In this document: piece by piece, positions 9,948 to 19,103 of the stretch
Layout: the number at the start of each line of letters is the position of its first letter
Position numbering within the stretch: position 1 is the stretch's first letter
Origin: Nocardioides sp. Arc9.136
Lineage (GTDB): Bacteria > Actinomycetota > Actinomycetes > Propionibacteriales > Nocardioidaceae
Assembly (NCBI RefSeq): GCF_030506255.1
Contig: NZ_CP113431.1
Location: forward strand, 2,987,001 to 3,051,000
DNA: 64,000 nt
Direction of reading: 5' to 3'
Translations under genes and position numbers: made by a program
The notes under the pieces: generated by a model
The model's database searches: none
What the model saw: only the letters and a program-made list of their open reading frames with translations
Told to the model about the DNA's origin: nothing

Positions 9948-11216
9948 TCAGGTCAGCACCCGCTCGGCCCGGCGCCCGACGAGCACCGCTCCGAGCAGGC
10001 TGGCGCCGACCGAGCGCACCCGGTCGGCGTGCGCCCGCAGCGCCTCCGCCGAGACCTGGCCCTCGGGGACGACCATCAGCAGCGCGCCGCGGGCCGCCAT
10101 CACGCGGGCGTCGTCGCAGGTCTCCAGGGCGGGCGCGAGCACGATCACGACGTCGTACGCCGCCTCCGCCTCGGCCATCCGGTCGGCGAAGACCGTCTCG
10201 AGCATCGACTCGTACGGCTCGGCCCCGGCGTCGCCCGCGGGCAGGACGGCCAGCAGGTCCACCGGCCCCGGGCTGACCGCCCGGCCCAGGTCGGTGCCGG
10301 CCAGCACGTCGAACAGGCCGGGGGTGTCGGGCTCCGCGGCGATCGAGCGCCCGTGGCGGGGCCCCATCCGGCCGTCGACGAGCAGGACGGTGCGGCCGAC
10401 GTTGGCCAGCGAGATGGCCAGGTTGGCGCCCAGCCAGACGTTGACCTCGCCGGGGGTCACCCCGGCGACGACGACGCGGCTGACGGGGCTGCCCGCGGCC
10501 TGCGCCTCGAGCGCGATCCGCAGCTGGCGGAAGACGTCGGCGGCGGCCGTGCCGGGGTAGAGGGCGGGCAGGGTGGTGGGGTCCCGCGGCACGGGGACGT
10601 GGCCGAGCAGCGGGGTGTCCGTGGCGTCCTCGAGGGCAGCGCCGTCGACGACGGTGCTGGTGCGGCGGTCCCGCGCGACGGCGGCGGCCACGGCCAGGAC
10701 GATGGCCAGCGCGGCGCCCACACCGATGGCCAGCAGCAGGTTGGGGCTGCTGTAGGTCCGCGGCGCCTGCGCCTCGTTGGTCTGGGTGAAGAGGAACGCG
10801 TTGGCGCTCGGGTCGTAGTACGGCAGCGTCATCGCCACCTGATTGGCGAGGTCCGCGGCGACCTGCGGGTCGGCGTCCTCCGCGACGACCTGGATCAGGA
10901 TGGTTCCGCCGACCCACTCCCCCGACACCGCCGAGCGCAGGTCGCTGACGTCGCGGTCGACGTCCAGCTCGCCCTGCACCTCGGTGAGCAGCTCGCGGCT
11001 GCTGGCCAGCTCGGCCAGGGTGCCGCGGAGCGCGTCCAGGTCGTCGGGCGACTCGGACGTGCCCGGGTCGGCGGTCGCCGCCAGCACGGCGGTGGCGCGG
11101 TAGGTCTTCGGCGCCAGCGAGACGCCCACCGCCACGGCGCAGCCGGTCAGCAGCAGCACGAGCAGGACGAGCAGGCGTTGGCGCCACAGTGCGCCACCGA
11201 TGTGGTGCAGCTCCAT
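9948..11216 (-). CDS. Wzz-like chain-length protein fused to a degenerate BY-kinase/ParA-type domain
   Basis: 422 residues. TM1 about 13-34, a periplasmic-type Wzz segment, TM2 about 160-182, then a cytosolic domain aligned to polysaccharide co-polymerase/BY-kinase ATPases. In that domain the Walker A position reads GVTPGEVNVW (252-261) instead of G-x-GEGKS/T, A' reads VLLVDGRM (277-284) and Walker B reads YDVVIVLAP (354-362) without the expected acidic residue. No C-terminal tyrosine cluster exists. It probably controls chain length or export structurally and not as a kinase. ATG preceded by GGGGGGA. Confidence 0.83.
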   Translation of the reverse strand: MELHHIGGALWRQRLLVLLVLLLTGCAVAVGVSLAPKTYRATAVLAATADPGTSESPDDLDALRGTLAELASSRELLTEVQGELDVDRDVSDLRSAVSGEWVGGTILIQVVAEDADPQVAADLANQVAMTLPYYDPSANAFLFTQTNEAQAPRTYSSPNLLLAIGVGAALAIVLAVAAAVARDRRTSTVVDGAALEDATDTPLLGHVPVPRDPTTLPALYPGTAAADVFRQLRIALEAQAAGSPVSRVVVAGVTPGEVNVWLGANLAISLANVGRTVLLVDGRMGPRHGRSIAAEPDTPGLFDVLAGTDLGRAVSPGPVDLLAVLPAGDAGAEPYESMLETVFADRMAEAEAAYDVVIVLAPALETCDDARVMAARGALLMVVPEGQVSAEALRAHADRVRSVGASLLGAVLVGRRAERVLT

Positions 11217-11244
11217 CAGGATCCCCCCAGGATTTCCATGCGAT

Positions 11245-12312
11245 TCAGATCAGGTCTCGGTAGATCGCGTCGTACGACGCCCGCATCGCCACCGGCGAGA
11301 ACCGCCGGTCGACGAGCGCGGAGGCCGCCGCGCGCAGGTCCGACCGGCGGCCGGGGTCCTCGAGCAGCCGGCGCACCGCCGATGCCCAGGCCTCGGGCGT
11401 GGCGGGGTCGACCAGCTCGACGGCTCCCGCCAGCGAGACGAGCCCACCGACGGCGGACGCGGCGACCGGGACGCCGGCCGCCATCGCCTCGAGCACCGAG
11501 ACCGGCAGGCCCTCGCGGTCGCTCGGGAGCAGCACCAGGTCGGCGGCGGCCAGCAGCCGCTCGACGTCGCGGCGGTCGCCGAGCAGGCGCACCCGGTCGG
11601 CCACGCCGGCGGAGGCGGCACGGCGCACGAGGTCGGCACGACCGGGGCCGTCCCCGGCCAGCAGCAGGACCGGGGCGCCGGGCAGGTTCCCCCACGCGTC
11701 GACGACCAGGTCGTGCCGCTTCGGCGCGACGAGCCGGGCGACGCAGACCGCGACCGGCACGTCGGCCGGGAGGCCCAGCGCCGCGCGTGCGGCGGCCCGG
11801 GCCGGCGGACGGGGCAGCGGCGCGGCGTTCTCCACGACGCGCAGCCGGGCGTCCGGGAGCCCCGCGTCACGCAGCCGGTCGGCCACGTGCTCGGAGACGG
11901 CCACGACGACGTCGGCGCACCGGTCGAGCACCCGGACGGCGCGGGCGTAGTCCGGCCCGGCCAGCCCGTGGACCGTCGCCACGACGGGCGGCGTCGACCG
12001 CCGGGCCGCGTGCACGGCGAGGTGGGCGGCCAGGGTGGCGCGGACGTTGTGGGTGTGCAGCAGGTCGGCCGGACGGTCCCGCAGGTGCCGGCGGAGCCGG
12101 GCACCGGACCGGGCGAGGGCGGGAGCGCTGGGGCTGCGCAGTGGCAGCGGCACGAGGCGCGCCCCGCGGACCGCGAGGTCGCCGGTGCGCCAGCCACAGT
12201 CGCTCGCCACCGCGACCTCGTCGCCGCGCCCGAGCCGGTCGAGCGCGAGGTCGGCCACGACCGCCTCCGCGCCGCCCGAGCCCATCTCGGCGATCACCAT
12301 CAGCGTCCTCAT
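11245..12312 (-). CDS. Glycosyltransferase family 4
   Basis: 355 residues. Starts MRTLMVIAEMGSGGAEAVVADLA (typical GT4 G-x-GGAE loop), with VCVARLVAPKRHDLVVDAWGNLP, AGDGPGRADL and PSDREGLPVSVLEAMAAGVPV carrying the E-x7-E motif. ATG overlaps the stop of the upstream GT4 (ATGA at 12312-12309). The third GT4 of the operon is separated from this one by the Wzz-like gene. Sugar specificity cannot be read from the sequence. Confidence 0.9.
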   Translation of the reverse strand: MRTLMVIAEMGSGGAEAVVADLALDRLGRGDEVAVASDCGWRTGDLAVRGARLVPLPLRSPSAPALARSGARLRRHLRDRPADLLHTHNVRATLAAHLAVHAARRSTPPVVATVHGLAGPDYARAVRVLDRCADVVVAVSEHVADRLRDAGLPDARLRVVENAAPLPRPPARAAARAALGLPADVPVAVCVARLVAPKRHDLVVDAWGNLPGAPVLLLAGDGPGRADLVRRAASAGVADRVRLLGDRRDVERLLAAADLVLLPSDREGLPVSVLEAMAAGVPVAASAVGGLVSLAGAVELVDPATPEAWASAVRRLLEDPGRRSDLRAAASALVDRRFSPVAMRASYDAIYRDLI

Positions 12313-13397
12313 CCGCGGACCTCCGCGTAGACCCGCTCGAGCCCGTCGACGCAGCGGTCCAGGGAGAACGACTGCTCGACCCGGTCCCGGGCGGACCTCC
12401 CCGCCCGCTCGCGCAGCCCGGCGTCGCCGGCCAGCGTCCGGAGGGCGGCGGTGAGGGACGCGGCGTCGTCGGCGGGCACGAGCAGCCCGTCGACGCCGTC
12501 GCGAACCACCTCCGGCACGCCGCCCACGGCGGTCGCGAGCGCGGGCAGCCCGCACGCCATCCCCTGCAGAAGGGTGAGCGGGAGGTTCTCCGCGGCGGAG
12601 GTCAGGGCGAGCACGTGCGCGCGGGCGTACGCCGGCGCCGGGTCGTCCAGCCAACCGGTGAGCTCGACCCGACCGGCCAGGGCCGGCTCGGCCGCGCGCC
12701 GCTCGACCAGGCCGCGCTCCGGGCCGTCGCCGACGACCAGTGCCCGCGCGTGCGGCACGGCGGCGAGCGCGTCGAGCAGCAGGCCCACCCGCTTCACCCC
12801 GCCGAGCACGCCGCTCCACAAGACCGTCACCGGCCCCCCGGGCACGGGCGCCGGCCGCCAGCGGTCCGGGTCGACGCCGTTGTGCACCACCGACACGGCG
12901 CGCTCGGGCAGGCCCACGCGCTCCACGGCGTACGTCGCCACGGCGGCGCTGGGCACGACGACCCGGGCCCGGGCCCAGCGGGTCACCAGCCGCTCGCCGG
13001 TCAGGTAGTAGAGCCGGTCGCGGCGCCGGCGCCCGGCGGCCCGCACGTTGCCCGGGACCAGGTCCGAGAGCCCGTCGGGCACCCCGTGCAGGGTGTAGAC
13101 GACCGGCGCCGCGAGCACGGGTGCCGCCAGCCGGGCGAGCCAGCCCGCCCGGCGGTCGTGCGCGTGGACGACGTCGGCGCGCAGCGCCCGCAGGAGCGCC
13201 AGCGCGTCGCGCGCGCCCCGCCCGTCGGTCTTGCCCGCGACGGTCGTGGCGTGCCAGGTCACGCCCGGGGCGTCGACGGGCCGCGGGCCGAGCACGTGGC
13301 TGTCGACCCCGCGGCGGGCCAGCTCGGTCGCCACGTCGACCGCATGGACGACCGGGCCGCCCGTGCCCTGGGTCAGGACCTGCACGACGCGCGTCAC
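12309..13397 (-). CDS. Glycosyltransferase family 4
   Basis: 362 residues from a GTG that overlaps the preceding stop (GTGA, 13397-13394). VTRVVQVLTQGTGGPVVHAVDVATELARRG at the N-terminus; VHAHDRRAGWLARLAA; acceptor half with VLWSGVLGGVKRVGLLLDAL, VGDGPERGLVERR and TSAAENLPLTLLQGMACGLPALA. Expected to act on the growing undecaprenyl-linked oligosaccharide. An upstream in-frame start would lie inside the upstream gene and is not needed. Confidence 0.9.
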   Translation of the reverse strand: MTRVVQVLTQGTGGPVVHAVDVATELARRGVDSHVLGPRPVDAPGVTWHATTVAGKTDGRGARDALALLRALRADVVHAHDRRAGWLARLAAPVLAAPVVYTLHGVPDGLSDLVPGNVRAAGRRRRDRLYYLTGERLVTRWARARVVVPSAAVATYAVERVGLPERAVSVVHNGVDPDRWRPAPVPGGPVTVLWSGVLGGVKRVGLLLDALAAVPHARALVVGDGPERGLVERRAAEPALAGRVELTGWLDDPAPAYARAHVLALTSAAENLPLTLLQGMACGLPALATAVGGVPEVVRDGVDGLLVPADDAASLTAALRTLAGDAGLRERAGRSARDRVEQSFSLDRCVDGLERVYAEVRG

Positions 13398-14755
13398 GAC
13401 CGCACCTCCCGTGCGAGTCCCGCACCGAGGGCGCACAGCAGCCACAGCGGGAGGAAGTACTGCTCGGTGACGAACACCGCGGCGACCGCCGTGCCCGCCA
13501 GCGCGACGCAGACCGCGCCCGCCAGCCGGTCACCGCGGGCCACCCGGCCCGAGCGGGCGGCGAGGTAGCCCGCGGCCAGGAGCACGAGCAGGGCGGCCAG
13601 CCCGAGCACGCCGACCTCGGCGGCGGTCTCGAGGTAGGTGTTGTGCGCGACGTCGAGGTCGTGGTCGACCGCCTCCGGCAGCCGGTCGAGGTGCTCGCGG
13701 TGCTCGAGGGAGAACGAGCCCGGCCCGTGACCCAGCACCGGCGCCTCGAGCGTCATGTCCGCGGCGGACTCCCACAGGTCGAGGCGCTCGGAGACGTTCT
13801 GGTCCGCGACGTCGCCCTTCTGCTCCAGGCTCGTCTCGACCAGCTGCGGCACGGTCGCCAGCGCGAGCGCGACCGTGGCGCCCCCAGCGAGCACGAGCGC
13901 GAGGACCGCCCGGCCGGACAGCTGGCGGGTCAGCACCGCGACCCCCACGGCGACGGCCAGGCCCAGGAGCGCACCCCGGGAGAGGGTGCCGATGAGCGCG
14001 GCGAGGCTGACGACGACGGCGACGTCGTACACCCACGCGCGGCGCGCGCCGACGCGCAGGGCGGTGCCCAGCGGGATCGCGGCGAGCAGGAAGAAGGCGA
14101 GGTCGTTGGGGTCGCCGACCGGGCCGCTGACCCGCCGGTCGGCTCCGACGGCGTAGGTCACGATCCCGCAGACGGACGCGGCGGCACAGGCGAGCACGTA
14201 GGTGCGGGCCACGGCGCGCGGCGGCACCGGCCCGCGCATCGCGTCGACGAGGACGAGGAGCACGACGACGAAGCCGGCCCAGCGGGCCAGCACGGTGGCA
14301 CCGGTGGTGCCGTGGGGGTGCAGCACCGTCGAGGCGAGCAGGAGCACCACCAGCACGAGCGCCGCGGCGAGCACCGCCGACCGGCCGCTGCTGCGGGCGC
14401 CGGCCATCGGGTGCGTGGCCCTGCGGAGCGGGCCCTGGCAGCGGCGTACGACCCAGGCGGCCACCAGGACCACGGCGAGCAGCTTGGTCAGCCGCGGGTC
14501 GACCAGCGCGAGGTAGTCCTCGAAGACCGCGGTCGCCACCACGGCCAGCGCGGCCCACTCCAGGCGGACCAGGAGCGCCGTCCCGAGCGCCAGCGCCGTT
14601 CCGCCGACGAGCGCCAGCGAGGGGGCGTAGCCGACCGCGAGCCCGCCGAGCACGGCGAGGAGCAGCGGGAGCACGACCGTCCCGGCCGTGCGCGGCCGGG
14701 TGTCGGGGGCCGGCCGGCGCAGGCCGAGGGCGAGCGCGACGTCCTGGGTCACCAT
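13394..14755 (-). CDS. O-antigen ligase/polymerase family membrane protein (Wzy/WaaL-like)
   Basis: 453 residues with about ten to twelve predicted membrane segments. The large extracytoplasmic loop with GPVGDPNDLAFFLLAAIPLG, GTLSRGALLGLAV and GHGPGSFSLEHREHL...AHNTYLETAAEVGVLGL is diagnostic for the Wzy_C/O-antigen ligase family. In this context, with a flippase and a Wzz-like protein, polymerisation of the repeat unit is likelier than transfer to lipid A, which Gram-positives lack. The ATG overlaps the deacetylase stop by seven bases. Confidence 0.85.
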   Translation of the reverse strand: MVTQDVALALGLRRPAPDTRPRTAGTVVLPLLLAVLGGLAVGYAPSLALVGGTALALGTALLVRLEWAALAVVATAVFEDYLALVDPRLTKLLAVVLVAAWVVRRCQGPLRRATHPMAGARSSGRSAVLAAALVLVVLLLASTVLHPHGTTGATVLARWAGFVVVLLVLVDAMRGPVPPRAVARTYVLACAAASVCGIVTYAVGADRRVSGPVGDPNDLAFFLLAAIPLGTALRVGARRAWVYDVAVVVSLAALIGTLSRGALLGLAVAVGVAVLTRQLSGRAVLALVLAGGATVALALATVPQLVETSLEQKGDVADQNVSERLDLWESAADMTLEAPVLGHGPGSFSLEHREHLDRLPEAVDHDLDVAHNTYLETAAEVGVLGLAALLVLLAAGYLAARSGRVARGDRLAGAVCVALAGTAVAAVFVTEQYFLPLWLLCALGAGLAREVRS

Positions 14756-15576
14756 GCCGGGCCCCCGCGGGCGCGCCAGCGGTCCAGCGGGCGGAGGAAG
14801 GTGTACGCGCCGTCGAGGACGTGCCGCAGGTCGGTGGGGTCCGTGGGCACGAAGGCCCGGCGCAGCGAGAGCGGGTCGACCCGGCCGGTGTTGAGCCCGC
14901 GGTCGACCGTGACCCCGACGCGGTAGCCCGCCCGGGCGGCGGCGGCGCGCACCCGCGCGTCCCAGCCCCCGGTCGGGTAGGCCAGCGACCGCACCGGTCG
15001 GCCGAGCAGGTCCTCGAGGACCGCGCGCGACCCGGTCAGCTCCTGCTCGAGCGTCCGGTCGTCCAGGGCCGGCAGCCACGGGTGGGTCACGGTGTGCGAG
15101 CCGATGTCCAGCCCCTCGGCGGCGGCCGCGAGGAGCTCCTCGGCAGTCGCGGTCCGCAGCCGGCCGCTGCGGCAGGGCGCGGACTCGTGGGCGTCCCACG
15201 GGAACCGGTGGCCGCTCAGGGTGCCGCTGACCACGAACAGCGTGGCCGGCAGCGCGCGCTCGCGCAGGAGCGGCCAGGCCGTCCCCACCACGCTGGCGTA
15301 GCCGTCGTCGAAGGTCAGTGCCACGGCACGCGCGGGCAGCGTGCCGTCCTGCAGCCGGGCGACCGCGTCGTCCAGCGGCAGCACTTGCGCGCCCCACCGC
15401 TCGAGGGCGTCGAGGTGGCGGCGGAAGTCGTCGGTGCCCGTCGAGAGGCCGTCGGAGGTGCGCCCGTCCACCCGGTGCCACCCGACGAGCGTCAGCCCGG
15501 GGGTGGTCGCCACGGCACGTCCGGCGCGCACGACCGGGCGGAGGACGGTGGCGACGGTGCGGGTCCCGGTCCTCAC
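14749..15576 (-). CDS. Polysaccharide deacetylase family protein (NodB homology, CE4)
   Basis: 275 residues. NodB-domain motifs are visible: ALTFDDGYAS (motif 1, near 108-117), IGSHTVTHPWLP (motif 2 with both metal-binding His), and AYPTGGWD (motif 3). It should remove acetyl groups from a cell-surface polysaccharide or peptidoglycan. No clear cleavable signal peptide is seen, although an N-terminal hydrophobic stretch might anchor it. GTG start overlaps the flippase stop (GTGA). Position inside the operon points to modification of the locus polysaccharide. Confidence 0.87.
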   Translation of the reverse strand: MRTGTRTVATVLRPVVRAGRAVATTPGLTLVGWHRVDGRTSDGLSTGTDDFRRHLDALERWGAQVLPLDDAVARLQDGTLPARAVALTFDDGYASVVGTAWPLLRERALPATLFVVSGTLSGHRFPWDAHESAPCRSGRLRTATAEELLAAAAEGLDIGSHTVTHPWLPALDDRTLEQELTGSRAVLEDLLGRPVRSLAYPTGGWDARVRAAAARAGYRVGVTVDRGLNTGRVDPLSLRRAFVPTDPTDLRHVLDGAYTFLRPLDRWRARGGPAW

Positions 15577-17120
15577 TGCGACCTCCTCAGCAGCGCGGCC
15601 GCCGCCAGCAGGCGGTGGCGGTCCAGGAGCCACAGCGGGCCGGCGTACGCCGCGAGGCCGGTCACCGCGAGCAGCGCGAGCGTCGCGGGGCTGGGCACGA
15701 GGTCGCCGAGCAGTGCCCGCACGAGCAGCACGGCGGCGGCGAGCGCCAGCGCGCTGAGCGCGGCGGGGCGCAGGGCGACCGCGAGGTCGCGCAGCGAGAA
15801 CCCGCTCACCGTCCGCCGGGCCAGGCCGAGGGCCAGCGCGGCGACGACCGCCGCGACGGCGGCCTGCGCGGCCGCGACCACGGTGATCCCTCGGTCGACG
15901 ACCACGAGGAGGGCACCGACGAGCAGCACCAGGTGCGCCAGGCGCAGCCCCAGCGCCAGCACGGGTCGGCCGGCGGCGTTCACGGCGGTCTGCACGAGCA
16001 GGCCGATGCTCAGCAGCGCGGCGTACGCCGCCAACCAGGCCGCCGCGGGCACCGCCGGCGACCACTTCTCGCCCAGCACGACCAGGTGGTCGGAGGCCAG
16101 CGCGATGCCCAGGCACAGGGGCGCCACGAGCGTGGTCGTCACCGTGGTCACCGAGACGACCGCTCGGCCGAGCTCGGGCCCGCGCACCCGGCACAGGTAG
16201 GGGAAGGCCGCTCCGGTGACGACGACGACGATCATCAGGTACGGCATGAACGCCAGCCGGAAGGCCAGGGAGTACTGCCCGAGCGCCACCGTGCCGAGGA
16301 CCGCGGAGACGACCACGTAGTCGATGTTGAGCTGGACGAGCTCGAGCAGGTGGGTGCCGGCGAACGGCCCGCCGTACGACAGCAGCCCGCGGGCGTCCTC
16401 GGCGTCCCAGCCGGGCAGCACCGGCGGGTGCACGCACCAGGCGAGCAGCAGGGCGAGGACCGCCTGGACGACCTGCCCGGCGACCAGGGCCATCACCCCG
16501 GACCCCTGGACGACGAGCGCGATCGCGACCACCGCACCGACCACCGCGGCGACCGCGTCCGGGATCACCCGGCGCAGGAAGCGCAGCTCCCGGCGGAGCA
16601 GCTCGTAGCTGACCCCGGCGAGCGCGGTGCACGGCAGCACGACGGTCAGGCCGCGGATCACCGCCGCACCGCCGTCGGCCGCACCCAGCGCCGAGGCGAG
16701 CCACGGAGCGCCGACCCACAGCGCCGCGGAGATGGCCGCGGCGCAGCCGACGCTGATCGTCGCGGCGGTGCGGGCGGCGCGGAGCACGTCTCCGCGCCAG
16801 TAGACCAGCGCGCTGGCCGTGCCCAGGCCGGACACCTGCACCGCGACGTTGGCGACGAGGGTCCCCAACGCCACCAGGCCGAGCGCGGACGGCGCCAGCA
16901 TCGCGGCCAGCGACAGCAGCACGACGGTCTGCGCGGTCTTCACCACGACGCCGTTCGCCGCCAGCCAGACCACGCCGCGCGCCGCCCGGCCGGCCTCGCC
17001 GGTGGCACGCGCCCCGGCGTCCGGACCACCGGGCGCCGTGGGCGCCGTCGCGAGTGCCGGGTCCTGGCCCAGGACCGCGACGCTCGACCGCGGCACGAGC
17101 GGCACCACCGGCCGGCTCAC
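15573..17120 (-). CDS. Polysaccharide flippase (Wzx/MATE-like, oligosaccharide flippase family)
   Basis: 515 residues with 12-14 hydrophobic segments beginning after a 40-residue polar N-terminus. The pattern GVVWLAANGVVVKTAQTVVLLSLAAMLAP, then YGGPFAGTHLLELVQLNIDYVVVSAVLG and LGQYSLAFRLAFMP, matches the polysaccharide biosynthesis/Wzx family, which exports lipid-linked repeat units. First gene of the seven-gene leftward operon; GTG start with AGGGG close upstream. Only 21 bases separate it from the divergent lipoprotein gene. Confidence 0.87.
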   Translation of the reverse strand: MSRPVVPLVPRSSVAVLGQDPALATAPTAPGGPDAGARATGEAGRAARGVVWLAANGVVVKTAQTVVLLSLAAMLAPSALGLVALGTLVANVAVQVSGLGTASALVYWRGDVLRAARTAATISVGCAAAISAALWVGAPWLASALGAADGGAAVIRGLTVVLPCTALAGVSYELLRRELRFLRRVIPDAVAAVVGAVVAIALVVQGSGVMALVAGQVVQAVLALLLAWCVHPPVLPGWDAEDARGLLSYGGPFAGTHLLELVQLNIDYVVVSAVLGTVALGQYSLAFRLAFMPYLMIVVVVTGAAFPYLCRVRGPELGRAVVSVTTVTTTLVAPLCLGIALASDHLVVLGEKWSPAVPAAAWLAAYAALLSIGLLVQTAVNAAGRPVLALGLRLAHLVLLVGALLVVVDRGITVVAAAQAAVAAVVAALALGLARRTVSGFSLRDLAVALRPAALSALALAAAVLLVRALLGDLVPSPATLALLAVTGLAAYAGPLWLLDRHRLLAAAALLRRSQ

Positions 17121-17128
17121 GTCGCCCC

Positions 17129-17134
17129 TACCCT
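17129..17134 (+). promoter_or_regulatory. -10 box (TACCCT) of the 17142 lipoprotein gene
   Basis: TACCCT, seven bases, ATG: predicted leaderless promoter in the 21-base gap to the divergent flippase. Confidence 0.5.
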
Positions 17135-17141
17135 GACCGGC

Positions 17142-17885
17142 ATGGGGGATTCGGGAAGGGTGCTGCGGACCGTGACGGCAGGGGCGTTGGTGGTGACCCT
17201 CACCGGGTGCTCGGCCATCTCCGACCAGCTGGCCGGCGAGGAGGTCGACCCGACCGCCGCGACGACGGCGGCCAGCGCGGGCTCGTTGCTGGAGACCGTC
17301 GGCTGGGCCGAGCTCGACGGGCTCGTCTCCGTGCTGGTCCGCAACCCCACCGACCGCGTGCTGCGGCGCGCCGAGGCCGTGGTCACGTTGCGTGACCCGC
17401 GCGGCACGGCGCTGGCCTCGACGGCCGTGGCGACGCGCGGCGGCGGCGACGGCTGCTGCACGGTGCGTTCCCTTCGTCCTGGTGCGACGTACGGCGTGTA
17501 CGTCGGTGTCGACGGTCCCGCCTCGGAGGTGGCCTCCGTGGACGTGACCTACCGCGACGTCTCGTGGTCCGACGGCGCGGGTGTCCCCGAGGTGCGTGCG
17601 GAGCCCGTGCGGATCGAGGAGGGTCCGCGCGGTTCGGTGGTCCTGGCCGACGTCACCGCCGACGCCGACGTGCCGAGCGCCGTCGTGCAGGCGGTGGTGA
17701 CCGACCCCGGCGGAGGGTTGGTCGCCGTCGTGTCGGGCACGTGGTCGTGCTTCGCGCCCGGAGGCACCCGACGGATCTTCATGCAGCTGTTCCGTCGGGT
17801 GCCTCGGGGCTCGGTCGTCGACTCGGTCGCGGTGCACCCGGACGGCGCGGTGGCCGCCGGGTGCGAGGACGCCTCGGCGTCCTGA
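17142..17885 (+). CDS. Predicted lipoprotein, unknown function
   Basis: 247 residues. N-terminal positive/hydrophobic segment followed by lipobox LTGC with Cys23, so lipidated and anchored outside the membrane. The rest is beta-rich with no motif I recognise; two adjacent cysteines (DGCCTV) and single later cysteines may form disulfides. Lies between the polysaccharide operon and the coiled-coil gene, two bases from the end of the latter on the opposite strand. A role in surface polysaccharide is only a context guess. Confidence 0.75.
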   Translation: MGDSGRVLRTVTAGALVVTLTGCSAISDQLAGEEVDPTAATTAASAGSLLETVGWAELDGLVSVLVRNPTDRVLRRAEAVVTLRDPRGTALASTAVATRGGGDGCCTVRSLRPGATYGVYVGVDGPASEVASVDVTYRDVSWSDGAGVPEVRAEPVRIEEGPRGSVVLADVTADADVPSAVVQAVVTDPGGGLVAVVSGTWSCFAPGGTRRIFMQLFRRVPRGSVVDSVAVHPDGAVAAGCEDASAS

Positions 17886-17887
17886 CC

Positions 17888-19006
17888 TCAGGAGGTGGCG
17901 CGGAAGAGCCAGCCGAGCGGCCGGGAGCCCTCACCCGCGCCCAGCGGCGCGGCGACCGGGTCGCCCCCCGCCGTGGCGGCCGGCCCGGTGGCCCAGTCGG
18001 TGACCGGGCGCGGCGGGTCGGTGCCGAGGAAGCTGGTGGCGTTCTCGTCGGCGACCGGCTGCGGGACGGTGACCGCCGCGGTCGAGATGCGACCGATCAT
18101 CGGCGCGTCCCCGGCGGCGGCCCCCGGCCCACGGTCCTCGGAGTCCTGCCCCTCGTGCTCCCGGCCCTCGTGGTCCCGGTCGGGCACCTCGTCGGTCGGC
18201 GTGGCGATCGCGGCGCGCTGCTCGGGCGCAGCGGCCTCGCGGGTGTCCTCCACGACGGGCGCGCGGACGGGCTCGGCGACGGGCGCCTCGACCACGGGTG
18301 CCGGTGCGATGACCGGCTCGGTGACCGGCTCGGTGACCGGCTCGGTGACCGGTTCCTCGACCACGACCGACGTCCGGGCGAGGTCCGAGGCGGGCTCGGC
18401 GGCCGGGGCGGGCGCGGCGGGCAGCGCCGACTCGGTCACGGTGCGGAGCTGACCGATCGTCGCGACGACGTCGGCGACCGACGCGTTCGCCCGCTCGAAG
18501 GTGGTGCCGAGGTCCAGCACGCCCGACTCGAGGTCGCGCAGCAGGCCGTCGGAGCGGTGCCGGACGGTGCCCAGCGTGGCCATCTGCTCGGCGCGCAGCT
18601 CCTCGCGGACCTGGGCCCGCATCTGGTCGAGCTGGCTCTCGGCCCGCAGCCGGATGGCCTCGGCCTGGCCCTGCGCCTCGGCGCGGAGGCGGTCGGCCTC
18701 CATCCGGGCCCGCGCCAGGATCCCGTCGGAGCGCTCGGTGGCCTCGCGGACGAGGCGCTCGTACTCGGCCAGCGACTCCGACTGGAGCCGGTCGGCCATG
18801 ATCTGCGCGTCGACCAGCAACGCGTCTGCATCGGCGGCGGCCGACGCGCGGATCTTGCTGGCGTCCGCCAGCACGTTCTCCGCCTCGCGTCGAGCGGCGA
18901 ACGCCGCTCGAGCCGCCTCGACCTGCTCTCCGGTGCTGGGCGACGAGCCCGGGCCCCCTGCCCGTCCGTCGCCCACGTTGACGTGGTCGTCCCCCTGCGA
19001 AGCCAT
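17888..19006 (-). CDS. Coiled-coil protein with acidic Pro-Val-Glu repeats (DivIVA-like architecture)
   Basis: 372 residues. Residues about 28-165 form a long Ala/Glu/Arg-rich coiled coil (VEAARAAFAARREAENVLADASK through REELRAEQMATL), followed by a Pro/Glu/Val-rich linker with four tandem EPVT-type tetrapeptides and a low-complexity C-terminus. There is no membrane segment. Such architecture resembles DivIVA/Wag31-like scaffolds, but the N-terminal DivIVA lipid-binding signature is not evident. ATG with GGGGGA at eight bases. Possibly a polar scaffold for surface-polymer assembly, inferred only from location beside that cluster. Confidence 0.65.
   Translation of the reverse strand: MASQGDDHVNVGDGRAGGPGSSPSTGEQVEAARAAFAARREAENVLADASKIRASAAADADALLVDAQIMADRLQSESLAEYERLVREATERSDGILARARMEADRLRAEAQGQAEAIRLRAESQLDQMRAQVREELRAEQMATLGTVRHRSDGLLRDLESGVLDLGTTFERANASVADVVATIGQLRTVTESALPAAPAPAAEPASDLARTSVVVEEPVTEPVTEPVTEPVIAPAPVVEAPVAEPVRAPVVEDTREAAAPEQRAAIATPTDEVPDRDHEGREHEGQDSEDRGPGAAAGDAPMIGRISTAAVTVPQPVADENATSFLGTDPPRPVTDWATGPAATAGGDPVAAPLGAGEGSRPLGWLFRATS
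18311..18353. repeat. 12-bp tandem repeat inside the coiled-coil gene
   Basis: About 3.5 copies of GACCGGCTCGGT, encoding the EPVT tetrapeptides on the minus strand. Unit length is a multiple of three, so copy changes would keep the frame. Confidence 0.9.
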
Positions 19007-19103
19007 GTACGTCCCCCAGTACGTGCTCGGTATACAGATGTGAACTGAAGGCTGCCCGGGGTGGTGCAGTCGTAAACCTTCTGCCCGTCCCCCGGCGGTC
19101 CCC

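Noticed and set aside
10029..13568. Very long plus-strand open frame of over 1,100 codons across the glycosyltransferase genes
   Set aside because: It is a shadow of the minus-strand genes in high-GC DNA; composition is Arg/Gly/His/Gln-rich without motifs, and the opposite strand encodes recognised enzymes.
18311..18353. CRISPR or minisatellite
   Set aside because: Contiguous 12-bp units without spacers, in frame inside a gene; a coding repeat.
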